A stretch of DNA of 64,000 nt from NCBI GenBank assembly GCA_027382625.1, contig JAJKFJ010021624.1, forward strand, positions 62,001 through 126,000, read 5' to 3'. Below the pieces are notes generated by a model. It searched no databases. It worked only from the letters and a program-made list of their open reading frames with translations, and was not told the origin of the DNA. Both the position numbers and the translations under genes were made by a program. This DNA comes from Tetmemena sp. SeJ-2015. Lineage: Eukaryota > Ciliophora > Spirotrichea > Sporadotrichida > Oxytrichidae. Shown here in pieces: positions 1 to 11,884 of this stretch; the first letter of the stretch is position 1; every line of letters starts with the position of its first letter.

Positions 1-36
1 GATATTTGCTCTTGAACTGCTTAAATCTTCATTACA

Positions 37-890
37 GAATGGAGTATAAATACTTTGTAGGCTTTTGGATTATAGCTCTATAAGTGGTTTTTATCGTATT
101 TAACATTGCTATTTTCATTTACAGATTGGCAACTAAATTGTGCTGCATTTAGAATTAAAGTCATTAGACTATTCCAAACTTGGATATGTCTCTTTAAAAG
201 CAAAGCATTTTCACAAAATCTAAGAACTTTAAGGAGGATTAAAAGCTTTAAGATAGCTTGGAGAGACTGAGGCTTGATCCGGACTCTGACTTAAATATTT
301 TATAAATTCAACCAAGAGGGATCACCTTCACGAACCAGACTCAGAGTCCATGCCAGTCATAAATTCAAAACCCAAATCACCTTAAGAAGTCTATATAAGT
401 CCACATTATATTTTGAACAAGATTCTAATAAATATTATTGCAAATTTATTTTTTAAGATGAGGAGTAAATGAAAAATACTAGAAAGACAAGGAGAGTTGT
501 AAAGAAAAGAAAAAGATAGAGAGACTTTGATGAAATCAGTATTATGAATTAGCAGGATCCTCCTCCTTAATAAGTCCTTTCTCATTAGCAAAAACTTAAG
601 CTCTAATTTAATTTTTATTCGAGGCATAGTTCAAAAGAAATCTAATCGATAAGTAAAATGTAGTATTTATTACTTGATTATTATTGATTTTATATTTTTA
701 AAAGTTTATAAGTTTGATAATCCTATAACTAAGAATCCTTAGTTTAACAAAGTTATTTCAATTGACGATCCAATTGATCATGAAAACACCCAGAGTATTA
801 TTAAATTTTGTATTTAATTGTTAATTTATTAATTCATAATTATTTAATAACTTTTAAGCTAAAAGGAAAATGAAAGGAAATTTTCTATGA
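37..890 (+). CDS. Unknown protein, 5'-truncated at window edge
   Basis: I do not recognise this gene. With TAA/TAG read as Gln, a hydrophilic frame runs from an apparent intron end near 36, across a 29-nt GT-AG intron (96-124), an internal Met at 186, a second intron (about 399-462), a third near 657-703 and a fourth near 810-859, ending at a TGA at 888-890. The protein is Gln/Lys/Ser-rich with basic stretches and has no recognisable domain. A downstream TGA (about 937) is an alternative end if the first one reads as Trp. The 5' end is probably outside the window. Splice points are inferred only from frame continuity, so the exact protein is uncertain. Confidence 0.4.
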
Positions 891-1147
891 AACATAAATA
901 AGAACAGATTTAGCAGTATTAGACATTTTTTAGCATGAAAGTATCTCTTAATCTATTTTTTATTTCTAGATTTTAATTTTTAAACATGTATATTTTTATC
1001 CGATCTTAACATTGACTTTAAGAAAAATTTAAAATCTAAATCTTTATTTTTTTGAAGTTAAGCAGGATTATTGAATTTATCATTCAAGAATTTATCTCTA
1101 AATTTAAATCAAAACATAAAATAGAAGAGAATAATTTAACAGATAAA

Positions 1148-2342
1148 ATGAAAATGACAGGTCAAAAGACCAGATTCCTCCTTCTCCTCTTTGCTTTAAT
1201 AAGTTTCGCTGCTTCATAACAAATAGGAGAAGCAAATGAGAAGAAATCTTCTAAAGCTCTAGGAAGAAGCTAAAAAGTGAAAATTATTTTATATTACAGC
1301 CATCAATTTTGGAGCAATACTTGGCGGATTTATACAACAAGTGCTAAACGAAGAGTACATTTACAACTTAAATGACTGCTATTTTTATGGAACTAAAATG
1401 CTCCAGATCGGCCAATCTTCTGCTGCAATGTTCTCAAAGAAAGACATCCTTGGATCATTTAATGAGGCTATGAAGATAGTTCACATTGCTCCCTACACCT
1501 ATGGAGAGATAATTTTTAATGCTTACAATTTTATTTAAGAGTGTATGAAACTTAAAGCGTCCTGGGATGAAATGTTTAATGCATATAGATGGATCACTTT
1601 CGAAAGTTTAGGAGACTCTGCTGTTTCTTATGCCTCCAACATTATTTTGAATTGGGCAGACCTCTCAAATGAAGTATATTGGATCATAGTGTTTTAAAAA
1701 TATTTGTGTATTCTTAAAAAGTATAAAAAGCTCTGTTTAAATAAAATGCTTAAATTAGCTAAAATTGGCCAATATTACAAATTCTCAGACTGGTAAAACA
1801 TCGGAGTGGAGTTGGGTAAGCTCACATCAGACCTTTTATTGAAAAATCCTATGAGAAGCTCCTACAACGTCAGAAATTCTGACTTTATCACACCCTACCT
1901 CCCTGATTCTATTGCAAAGAAGACTGTTACATCAAGTAATTTAGCAAAGTCAAAGAATTTGAAGAACTCATTGGAATCTAATTGGACCTATTCTGATGGA
2001 ATTCAAAAACTAAATGAGTGCCTAATCAAATCGGACTAATAAAATTCCACCGACCAAGATAAAATAGTTGCATTTGCTGAGGACTTACTAAACAAGCATG
2101 AATATCATTAAATTGATGTTGATGATGAAGGAACAAAAATAAAAATCAGGGAGTTCTTGGAAACATACTGTCAATGAATTTAATTTCTTAAACTTATCCG
2201 ATCTATCAGTAGAGATTCAGAGAACAATTTCCCTAATTTTTCTAATTTTAAATTAAAGTTTGAATAATTCTCCTCTGAAATGATTCTTAAAATAATCTTT
2301 TTTATTAGCTTAGATCATCAAATAAAATTCATAAATTTATGA
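1148..2342 (+). CDS. Putative secreted protein of unknown function
   Basis: The start at 1148 opens with a basic N-terminus followed by a Leu/Phe-rich core and then small residues, a typical signal peptide. One interruption, 1277-1299 (GTGA...ACAG, 23 nt), joins the leader to a long frame of about 340 residues, but the reading phase across it does not close perfectly, so the true donor may lie upstream or the element may be irregular. A TGA at 2175 is followed by continued coding-like sequence to a second TGA at 2340-2342, so the first may be Trp. No known domain is visible; hydrophobic helices and several cysteines suggest a lumenal or surface protein. No neighbour on this strand suggests a role. 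Confidence 0.6.
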
Positions 2343-2792
2343 TTTAATTAATCTGGCAATAGGTAATTCGTGCTAATAATTTTCCAAAATTAAGGAATTA
2401 CCTATTATTTTCAGTTTTTTTTCTTATCAAAATTAATTATTTTGTTCGAATCTTGCTTTGAACTTTAATAAATTGTCATTAAATTTTAATAGAATGTTCT
2501 TGCTTTTTGAGTTATAATAATCTAAGAATTTTTTCTTTCAGTGCTGCGCTTTTGAACTATTTTGTAGGTATAGAATATGATTAAGGTTTTTTTGATTCAT
2601 AAACTAATTTAAAGTAAATATATCAAAATATTGAATTTCGTTAATAGTTTTAATTGGGCTCTTTCTTTTAAAGATGGTCTATTCATGTTCACTTTGCTTT
2701 AATTTGAATCTATATTGAAAATTCAACAATCGAAATTAAACAACTTATTCAAATTTTATAATTTTAATAAGCAAATAAATAATTTATTTAAT
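2343..2792. other. AT-rich spacer
   Basis: Very AT-rich sequence between convergent genes, with several A/T homopolymer runs. I see no coding frame, RNA gene or long repeat here. A T-loop-like heptamer near 2444 lacks matching stems, so no tRNA is called. Confidence 0.5.
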
Positions 2793-4717
2793 TCAAATCT
2801 TCTTATTTCTTCTTCTTTTTGCCCCATTTTCAAGTTCTATCTTTTCTATTATGTTCATAGACGGATCAAAATTCCTCATCTTAAATTCTTTAGACACTTG
2901 AATTCATACAATAATTAAAATAATTATAAATAAAAATAAATAAAATTAAAAAGATTTATAGATAATAAATAGATTGCTTCTTCATTTTGATAGTTAGTAT
3001 CATTGACTTTGTACTCAAAAAGTATATCTAGTCCTTAAGGTTCAGTGTTATCGTATTCCTGGATAGTGTTGAGTGTGAAGTCAATACTTTATTTGAGGAG
3101 ACTTTCTTTCTCCAGCCCACGCTCTATTCTCTCTAGACTCTTCTCAGTGTCGCTGTTCTACTCTGCGCATGCTTTTTGGAGCTTGAGGAGCTTACTTTTA
3201 ATTGCTGAAGATTAGCTGGACCAGTCACTATTCATCAGCTGACTCACTTGTCTCTCTCTTAAGTTTACACTTAGGAATTTCTTCAACTGGTTTAGAGTAG
3301 AACAAAGAAATAAAACTTTATTCTTCATAAGGATTGTCTGCTGTTTTAGAATTCAACAGCTATTGGTTATCATCACGCAAAAATTAAATTCAGTTTTAGT
3401 GCACATACTATATCGAAGACAAGCTGTAGTTATTAGTAATAGAGCTCATATCTTTCAGGGATCCTCTTTATTGGAAAATGTTTTTGATTGATTCATCAAA
3501 GTCACCATGAAAGGTTTTGAAGACAGAGAGGACGAAAGAGATTTCTAGTGATTGGCTTTGCTATTTTTCATCTTTGGAGTACTTTCAAATGTTTGAATTT
3601 TGTTACTTGAGTGAGGTTTAAATTAAAATAATAAAATGGGATAAGTTTATCTACAAAACCATTCGATTAAAATCTTTGGGGACTTCTTAATAAACCCTAA
3701 TCTGTAGGAATCAGCTTCATAAATAGATTTTCATTTTATTTAAATATAATTAGAACTTATTTATCTAGAATTATTACGTAAGTAAAAATAAAGAACTTCA
3801 GAGGATTTGAATTATGATTGCTCAATATAGTGAGGCTTTAATCAAATTTGACGCTTAAGTCTTTCTTGTGCCTCACAGGATCTAATGATGTGATTGAGTT
3901 AATAGGATTGATATTTCTACTCAGATCAAAGCTCTGATTAATTTTTGGAAGAGATATTTCCTTAGTCCCATCTTATCTTAATGTCCTATCCATAGATGCA
4001 TTATAAGATTTTCCCATATTGCTTTTTAACTCTGTCAAAGATTGTTGCACTTAATTATTGTTAAGGTTGATGGATCCCTCTTGGTTTGATGCTATTTAAT
4101 TCTTCCAGCTTTTATGCTAGCTGTCAAAAAGCAACTTAAAAATAGACTTCATTTTCTCTTTTACAAGTTGAAGTTTGTAGTTATCCAATCTCATTTTAAC
4201 CTTCTACAGAGTCTATTAGCTCTCTTTGGTTTCTTTAAGTGGATCATTAGACCCGTCTAATCTTCTGAAGAAGTCTCTGCGCTTATGAAGATGAAAGGCA
4301 ACTGGTTCGTTTGCAAACTGTGCGATTCTCATGTGCTCAGGGAGTTCCTTCTTGATTTTGAGATGGAACCTGCCTTTGAGTTTTTCATTGTTGACTTTTT
4401 CCTCTTCAAGGCACATGGCTTTGTCCATGATCTCTGTGAATCCAAAGTAGCTCATTTCTTCAAATTCTTTCTTGAGTCAATACTCATTCTTAACTCTTTC
4501 TATAACCTTCTGCATGTGCTCTTTTTGCATATTTTTGCTTATCTCTGAAGAGGAGAGGGCTTAGTCTATTTCTCATGGATTGCTTAGAGAGGTACTTTCC
4601 CTTCAAACGGGAGAACTGCCTGTTATAAATCTGGTCACAAATTTAATTAGCATTTTTGTTTCTGTTTAACTTCATCTGCTCTAGTTGACGTTTTATATCG
4701 TCCTCTTACTCATACAT
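2793..4717 (-). CDS. Coiled-coil protein of unknown function
   Basis: The frame starts at Met 4717 and ends at TGA 2793-2795. A 19-nt GT-AG intron near 4623-4641 connects the first exon to the main frame. Two TGA codons then sit in frame where Trp fits (contexts NP-W-EID and NEY-W-LKKEFEEM), followed by a long charged helical stretch. Later exons cross a roughly 66-nt intron near 3345-3410 into a second coiled coil rich in Lys, Glu and Gln, and a short basic tail ending in RRRNKKI. There is no catalytic domain. Length is roughly 550 residues. Structural or cytoskeletal use is plausible for such a protein in a ciliate, but that is inference only. Confidence 0.65.
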
Positions 4718-5283
4718 ATTTATAGAATATATTAATGAACATAGATTAATTAAAATTATGAATTAAAATGTCCTAAATAATAAGACAATTTAATAAAAGT
4801 AAAATTCCATTGAAAATAGCCTGCACTTATATTTTATAATAAATGACTATAGAATTATTTAAATTGAGAAAGTTTTAATTTAAATTTTTTTTTAATTAAT
4901 TAGAAAGTATTTTAAAAAAAATTTAAATAAAATTAAAAATTTTTATACTTCCCTAAAGAGAATATTTTAAAGAATATCCAAAAATCCAAGTTTACTTCAT
5001 TCTTTTTTAATTAAAAAAAAAAACTTTGTAATGAAATCAAGGGGAATTATGAAATACAAAAATTTAATTATCCACTTTTGCCAAAAATAAATAAGATGAA
5101 TTTCTTTTTAATGGTATTGGCTATGAAAAGAACCCACTAAAAAAATAATTTATTATAATCATCATAATTTAATAGAGTTTCACTTGTATTTTGTTAAGCT
5201 GACATTTCTGATTAAAGCTTAATTAAATAATCTTATATTTAAATATCTTAATATCCTTTATTAGCAAATTAATTCAATCGCTT
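4718..5283. other. AT-rich spacer
   Basis: About 570 bases of A/T-rich DNA with poly-A and poly-T tracts up to about 12 nt. It separates two minus-strand genes. No gene or structured element is visible. Confidence 0.5.
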
Positions 5284-8200
5284 TCATTAGGTGCTCCTAG
5301 AAGCTGAGAAATGTCTTCATCCATTTTATACAAAGAAATATTGTAGGGAGTGAAATTAATTTTTGTAGTATAAATTACATTCCTTTCTATAGTCAATATA
5401 TTGATAGATTGAGCTTAAAAAGAGTTTATTGTTTCAAAAGATAAAAAGATTGCATAATGATTAAAATTTCAAGAAATATATTTTACCGAAATAATTTTAT
5501 GAAACAAATTAATTCTACAATATAATAAATTGCAGCCTCATCTCTCGGACTTGAACCTGTCTCGTCTTTAAGATCTGGATTTGCTCCACTTTCAATTAAG
5601 CACCTTATAATTTCTTGATTTTCTAAATCCACAGCGTAATGCAAAGCACTTCTTCCTTGCTTGTCTTGGAAATTCACTTCACAGCCCAACTCTACCAACT
5701 TCCTCAATGTTTCTACAGTGAATTCGCAGTCAACTGCTAAGATTAGAGGATTCATTCCCTCTTTGTTTGTATTGTTGGGAACTAGTTTCTTCTCCTCAAT
5801 CAGCTAAATTAAAAGCTGCTCATTCTTGTCTTCTCTAATCATACTATAGGTTTGGAGCATCTCCTTCTCACTAAATTAATCGCTAAATAAAACTCAATTT
5901 TTTCTTACTTTATAGTTAGACTCTTAAGATACAGAGAGTTGTCCTCTGCCTTTGGCCTAGGGACAGATTTTGCTAAGATGCCTCCGCTGCTTTGTGAAGT
6001 ATCCTCAACCTTGATTTTCTTAATTTTCCCTGCACACACATCATCTACAATCTGTTTGAACTGTTCATCGTATCTGCACATGAGCGCTATGTACTCTAGT
6101 TAGCATCTCTCTGCATTCTTGCCTCTTTGAGTCAACCATGCTTGGCTATATCATAAATTAATATCTTCATTAAAAACGTTCAAATGAGAGCTTACTATTT
6201 AACTGGGGAAGAAACTTCTTCGTTCCCCGGCACTTCATCTGCATTCCCTTCGTTAATTTGTTTATATAGCGCATAGAAGGTAAGTTTTCCTCTGCTGTCA
6301 ACTTTTTGCAAGATAGATGGGAGTTTCTAGGTGGCCATCAGGTACATACTGAACTGATTTTATTTATCAACCTTCACGAGTTCTAAAAAGAATCGGTTAC
6401 AAATAGTTGTCTCTACTTCGACTTACATCTGATGTCCATATCGGAATAAACTGAAGAGTACTTCTTTCTCAAGTTAAGGAAGATTCCCAAAGTTATTGCA
6501 GATACAAAGACCACTCCACCAATCTTTAGTAAAGTCTGTTTCTCAAAATTAAACATTTTTCCTAATACACAATTTATCAATTATAATAAACACAAAATTC
6601 ATCAGGCTTATCGCTATGTAGAAATAAGTAAACTTTTAAAAGATGTTTTAATATCTTAAAATAATGCAAAATATTTTAAATGCCAATAGATTTGTTAATA
6701 GTTTCTCAATGCGAAAATATTGAACTGAAACTAATAACAAAATTTAAGAATTTATTGATTTATTTTTGAGAAGCGCTTCATTCTAGGATTTCATTTTGCT
6801 CACTAGTAAAATTTAATAGAATAAAATAGGAAAATTACCTGGTATCTTATCTAGCATTAGATTTATTAGCTCTCTAGTTTTTGAATTTTTCATTATTAGT
6901 TGCAGTTAATTAGCACATTAAGCTTACAATTTCTGAGGATCTATTTTTATTAGATTTAAATGACTAAAATTAGAAATTTATGATAATGCTATTGCTGTAT
7001 CTAAAATAAGCCACTATTAAAGTTAATTATAAATCTTCACCTGTCTTATAGCATCTAATTATTCTGACAATTTGTTGCTTATTCCTTAGCTGTCCACCTT
7101 AATTAGCACATTAAAAGTACCAATTTATCTTGATCTATTTTCATAATTACGATTTAAATGATGTAAAATATAGAAATTTCTCTGAAATATTCTTTAATTC
7201 TAAAATAAGCCACTACTAAAGAATAGTAAATAACTAATTACTTGCTAATTACGCTTGGTTATTTGAATTCTTAAAATATTAAATAAATAAAGGGATTAAT
7301 TGAGGAATCCTTGAGAAGTTGCAGAAAGTTTGAGATTACTTGGCTGGCAATAAAACTCTAAAAATTAGCTCAAATCTACATCAACAGAGGATGAGTTATC
7401 CCCCAGTTGTGTTTTTGAGAGCTTTACAAATGTGAATTCAATGTCAGCATCTTGTGTCAGACTAATGTTTTTGAATGGTATTCTAAACTTTTGCTGGGGC
7501 TGACTTTACTTAACACAAAGAGGCAACATTTTCTGTCCCAATTCTTCGAAAGTAAGTTCTCTGACGCATTCAATCTAGGGATTTTCAAGACGACCAAGAA
7601 GCATAACTTTTATGACTTTCTCCTCTTCTTTTGATCCATGATGAATTTCAATTTATATATCTGAGGGATCACTAGAGGAGCTTCCAGAAGTGGGTCTCAA
7701 TCTTTTCTCTATTTATAAATCAGAGTCTGAAGAATTGGTGGAATTATGCCTCCTTAGATTGTTTGAGGGGTGTCTGATAATCAAGAAAGATGCTAGGTTG
7801 TAGATAAGTCTGTTGTGAGGGGCTTTTAGGACTATGATAAACTCTTTCTCAGATTTTGGAGAAATTCTAAAAGTCAAGCTCTTCACTAAATCCTTGCTTA
7901 TTGGATTTTCAATGAACCAAGACTCTAACTCTATTTCAGAGTTCTTGATATTTAAATTATAAGATAAAATTAGGCCATGCCAAATTTATTTAAATTAACT
8001 CTGGAATGAACACCTTTTTTGCTATGAATTTTAGCATTCACTATCATAAAAGGATATAGAATTTCTCTCAATCATACCAGTAAGTAATTTTACAAAATAT
8101 GAATTAGATAATCAAAATTGGGTTAAAAATAAATTTAAGAGATTTTTTTTGTCTTTTCACAACTTATAAATAAAGTTAATCTCTTTATTAGACAATTCCT

Positions 8201-8943
8201 TTATTTATAATATGATTAAGATATTGCCTCCATCTTTGAATTCAAAAGGCAATTCATTCCTCTGGTAAGGACCAAATATCTCATCGCAGGAATATTCTAG
8301 CATTTTCTGATCGACTTAAACCTCAACGATTTGGTCTTGATTACTAGTGTTGCTTACTAACAGAGTTGAGCCTAAGATTTTTCCGCAAACGAACTTTCCG
8401 TAGTTAATCACTTGAGAATCAACTGTTATTGATTTAGTAATAAACTTTTATATTAGGATATAAAGAAATACTTCGCCTTATAGATATAATCGTTAAATTG
8501 TTTATAAATTTAAAAATTACAGTCAGTTTATCAGGAGGCTAAAGAATTGATTACTGATGCTGAGTGAGAGTTTATTGTCTATGATACTTTGCCTAATTTT
8601 TGAAAAGACTTTTCGAGAGAGTTTCTTTCAAAGCCTCTCTTTCCTTTAGAGTATCCTCAGATTATTACATAAAAGATAATAACGGAGTTTGTTACAAAGA
8701 CAGTGATTATGATAGTTGCTGTTCCTCTGTTCTTTGAATTTCTTTTGTTTCTGAAATTTAAGTCTGCAAGTCTTGATTAAGTTTTAATTGATCTTGATTG
8801 CGGTCTGCTTTTTTCCTTCTGAACAATTAAGCTGCAGCTTGCTCCTAATTTTCTTTGATTGATTCTTTGAATGGTCTTAGCTTTAAATCAGGCTGATTTT
8901 CTTGATTGTCTTAGTTCCTCTTTTTCATTGGGGACTTTTTCAT
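5284..8943 (-). CDS. ASH/MSP-domain and ankyrin-repeat protein, putative ciliary
   Basis: The start is Met 8943 (or 8928) and the end TGA 5284-5286. After a Gln-rich disordered N-terminus, residues from about 150 onward form beta-rich segments of the ASPM-SPD2-Hydin/MSP type (VDSQVINYGKFVCGKILGST; IKNSEIELESWF), as in HYDIN and related ciliary proteins. The C-terminal third carries ankyrin repeats (GRSALHYAVD, LIESGANPDLKD) near 5560-5700. Introns inferred at about 8450-8526, 8075-8160, 6516-6577, 6148-6197, 5868-5905 and 5414-5486 keep phase. No in-frame stop separates the two halves, which favours one gene of about 1,000 residues; two adjacent genes split near 6577 is the alternative. Ciliary function is inferred from the ASH family. 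Confidence 0.7.
6908..7216. repeat. Direct repeat, about 115 nt, two copies
   Basis: Positions about 6908-7021 and 7101-7216 are two related copies in the same orientation, offset by 193 nt. Each begins with aattagcacatta, contains a GATCTATTTT core and ends with ctaaaataagccacta. Both lie inside the ASH/ankyrin gene. On the coding strand each copy pairs a likely intron ending in AAAATAG with the first codons of the next exon, so this looks like an internal duplication of an intron-exon unit that has since diverged. Confidence 0.7.
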
Positions 8944-9233
8944 TCAATACTTAAAACTTTACTCACCTTTTTAATAGATTAAATTACTAAAAAATATATT
9001 CTGTAATCATAATTAATTATTCAAATTCTCCGTAAACTTTTTCTAGGAGGTTTTAATTGAATTATAGTTTAAGAAATTTAATGACTTAAACTATATAAAA
9101 TTAAATATCGGGATCTTAGATTGAAAAGGAAGAATTTACTTAACTCACAATTATGAACTACATTTAAGGCATCTTAAAAAGTTAATAAAGTTATTATTTT
9201 CTTATTTTAAGATTAAGGAAATATGTTTAACAC

Positions 9234-9807
9234 TCAATATGATATATAAACTTTTAAAATATTATCTGATTATTTATCTCCTATAAACGTTTGAGTTTTT
9301 ATTGGAGACTGATTTAATGAAGTTCTGTTCATTGCAAGTGCCCTCTTCTATGGAGATTATTTTTCGGGAGACTAATTTTCTTTAGAGGAGCTAGAATTTG
9401 AGGGTCTCTTACTTTTGATTGGTGAGCTTGAGTTCTCCTGATTTTCTTAGTTAGCGTATCTTGATGAGGGTTGTCCCTATCTTCTCTTCTTATTTTCCTG
9501 CTTAATTGCTGCTGACGATTCTTACTCCTAAAGAAGGTAAAGCAGGTCTGCTTGTGGCATCTTAGTAATTGCAGTTATCTAAAGGCTTCAGTTCTCTATC
9601 AACCTCTTAAAGCATCTACTTTTGTAATTCAAGCTAAATTTATCATTTATTTAGAAAAATATTTGGACTAAAAGTTCTCAAAGTTTATTGAAGCTGTTCT
9701 CTTCTCATTTGAATTTATCTGTGAACATCCTCATGAGTAGACTCCTTCAAAGAAGTTGCTTATCTTAGAGAAAGATCAAGAGGAGTGGCTTGGCTTCTCT
9801 CTTTCAT
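9234..9807 (-). CDS. Ser/Gln-rich basic protein, unknown
   Basis: I do not recognise this protein. A coding frame ends at TGA 9234-9236. The first Met in frame is at 9807, but the frame stays open to about 9905, so the start may be further up behind an intron. The N-terminal half is a charged helical stretch (QIQMRREQLQQTL) containing one likely Trp-TGA. A 25-nt GT-AG intron near 9487-9511 leads to a C-terminal low-complexity tail rich in Ser, Asn, Gln, Lys and SP dipeptides, consistent with a disordered, phosphorylatable region. It is divergently arranged with the palmitoyltransferase at 9942, leaving at most about 130 bases of shared upstream DNA. Confidence 0.55.
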
Positions 9808-9941
9808 CTAGTTCTTGAAAGCTCTGTAATAGTGAGAGCCTTTTTATCACTCTTTCTTGATTTCTAGTTTGCTGAAAAATTCGTCGAGTATCTTTATAAG
9901 TTAAATAAAGATATTATTTAAATTTGATTGTAAATTACAAA

Positions 9942-11045
9942 ATGGAAAAAACAAACCAGTCTTACTAAGATAGGACGAGAAACTACATAATGGAGAGTGA
10001 AGTTACCGCAATCCAACTATTTCGACCGATAGACTTCCTCGCAATCCCTTTGGAAACTATAGACTCCGACGACTTTTCTAATTTAAATAGCTCGAAGATG
10101 TCGACGAATACACACAAAGAAAAGAGAAATGTCCATTCTTTAAGCAATCATTCGTAATACCCAACTTAAATCTTAAAAATTGGAAAAGTTAGATGCTTTT
10201 TCTTTAGCTTGTACAAACAAGGAAAGTATCCTCTATTTTCTATTGGACCCTCCTGGCCGTTTTCTCTGTTTTTGATTTTCTTTGCTATTTTTCTAACTGG
10301 GTTCTTCATATTTATGATGAGAATGCTCTAGCACTAGACTACTACAACTTTGAGCATTATGTATGGTCTCATAGTTTTAAATAATTCTGCCATGCTATTA
10401 GCCATGCTTCAAAACCCAGGAATTAATCAGTAAACTATAAACCGCTATCTCAAACTCAAAACTAATGCTTCCAAAGTATTATCAAATAGGTAATTAAATA
10501 AAGGAATGTTAAATAATTTTTCAAGGATTCCCATTTAGAATTTTTTGATAAAGGTTTTTATTTACGATAATTTCATTCATTTAATGATTCTAGCAAAGAA
10601 TGCTAATTCAAAAGAATCTCAGGATGATGAAGATATGGAGTCATAAAAATAATCTCTAGAATAAGAGAACCAAAATTCCAAGAATAAAAAAGAGACATAG
10701 TATTGCAGATATTGCGATATCTGGATAGATAAAGACTCAACCTATCATTGTGAAGAATGCTTCGTGTGCATCGAAGGGTATGACCATCATTGTGTATTTT
10801 TTGGAAAGTGTATTGGAGCGGGAAATCTGAAGAGCTTTTGGGCAACAATTGCACTGGTTTTTGCTTGTTTCACAGCCTTCTGCATTATAATATTTTTGGG
10901 ATTTTTACTAAAGAGACACCTCCTCTCCTAAGAAAAGTTATCTATCCAATAAAGTATGATAAAACGACTCCTAAAACTTCAATTTTTTTTCAATTTTTAG
11001 TTCTTATTGATCTACTTAAAAAGATCAAAGAGTATCTTTCTGTGA
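9942..11045 (+). CDS. DHHC-type protein S-palmitoyltransferase
   Basis: Members of this family transfer palmitate to cysteines of target proteins at endomembranes or the plasma membrane. The cysteine-rich domain is unmistakable at about 10695-10835: Cys pairs (YCRYCDIW, CEECFVC), then GYDHHCVFFGKCIGAGN with the catalytic DHHC. Two hydrophobic segments precede it (about 10240-10310 and 10345-10420) and one follows (about 10840-10910), the usual four-TM layout allowing for splicing. Introns are inferred at about 10489-10537 and 10553-10593. The end is TGA 11043-11045, with a later TGA at 11082 as alternative. Its 3' coding end overlaps that of the convergent gene at 10979-11671. Confidence 0.87.
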
Positions 11046-11671
11046 TGCTTAATCGTTGCTTTTTTATTTAAGTCCGTGTAAAGTTTAGCTTTCTCAGTTT
11101 GATATAGAGATTCCCAGCTTGAAATCATGGTCTCTAAAACAATCAAGTCGACTTCAGAGTTGAAAAAAAAATTATAAATTTTCTTGCTTTACTGATTTAA
11201 GTTGAAGTCTTTATCCTTCTGTATTTTATGCAATTGAGAAGTTAGCGAAGTCTCCTGTTTCAAGACTTAAGGGAGATGCCTTCTTTTCTGGAGACTCCCT
11301 CATATCATATAGGTCGAAGCTTTGACTCATGCTTTGCTATTCTATTTATAGTTCTGGTTAATGATCGTTCATTAGCTTATGGCTATTTGATGGAGTGTCC
11401 AGGAAGCTCTCTTTGCTTGTGAGATTAGCCTCAACTGAAGTAAATTTGGGTTATTCTTGACATTAAAAAATAATTTCCTCAATCCGTTAAGCAGCCTCTT
11501 ACATTCTGCAATATACTTTTCCCTATCGTTTTAATCTTTTGAAGTGTGAGTAGATGTGATACTTTTCATATTTTCAGGGTAATCACTCAACTCACTGTGC
11601 TTTGAAAGCTTGTTTGAAGCTAACTTGTTAGGGTGGAAGCTGGCACTAGGGCCTAATGGAAGTATCTCCAT
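10979..11671 (-). CDS. Unknown hydrophilic protein
   Basis: The start at Met 11671 gives a hydrophilic frame rich in Ser, Lys, Asn and Glu. A 32-nt GT-AG intron near 11438-11469 joins it in phase to a second exon, which runs through an acidic/Ser-rich middle and a basic helical tail (LYTDLNKKATIKHHRKIL) to TGA 10979-10981. No domain is recognised and the protein is about 215 residues. Its last 20-odd codons are antisense to the end of the palmitoyltransferase gene. Confidence 0.6.
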
Positions 11672-11884
11672 TTAATTTTCAAAGCTGTTAAACTTCAATC
11701 ACAAATATTTTATTACAATTATACAAATTAAAAAAGACTTTTAAAAAGAAAGAGTAATTTTTAAATTGGACATATATATTCATATAGAAAGGGTTTATTC
11801 ATATTTCTTAAGTTTAAATTGAATTACTCTTCAAATTGATATTGAATTTAATATTTATCGTTAATAAACTAATATATAATAGAG

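Noticed and set aside
2444..2452. Possible tRNA T-loop (gttcgaatc)
   Set aside because: No acceptor or anticodon stem pairs around it.
7452..7634. Plus-strand ORF starting MCQTNVFEW
   Set aside because: Antisense to the strongly coding ASH-domain exons; no homology-like features.
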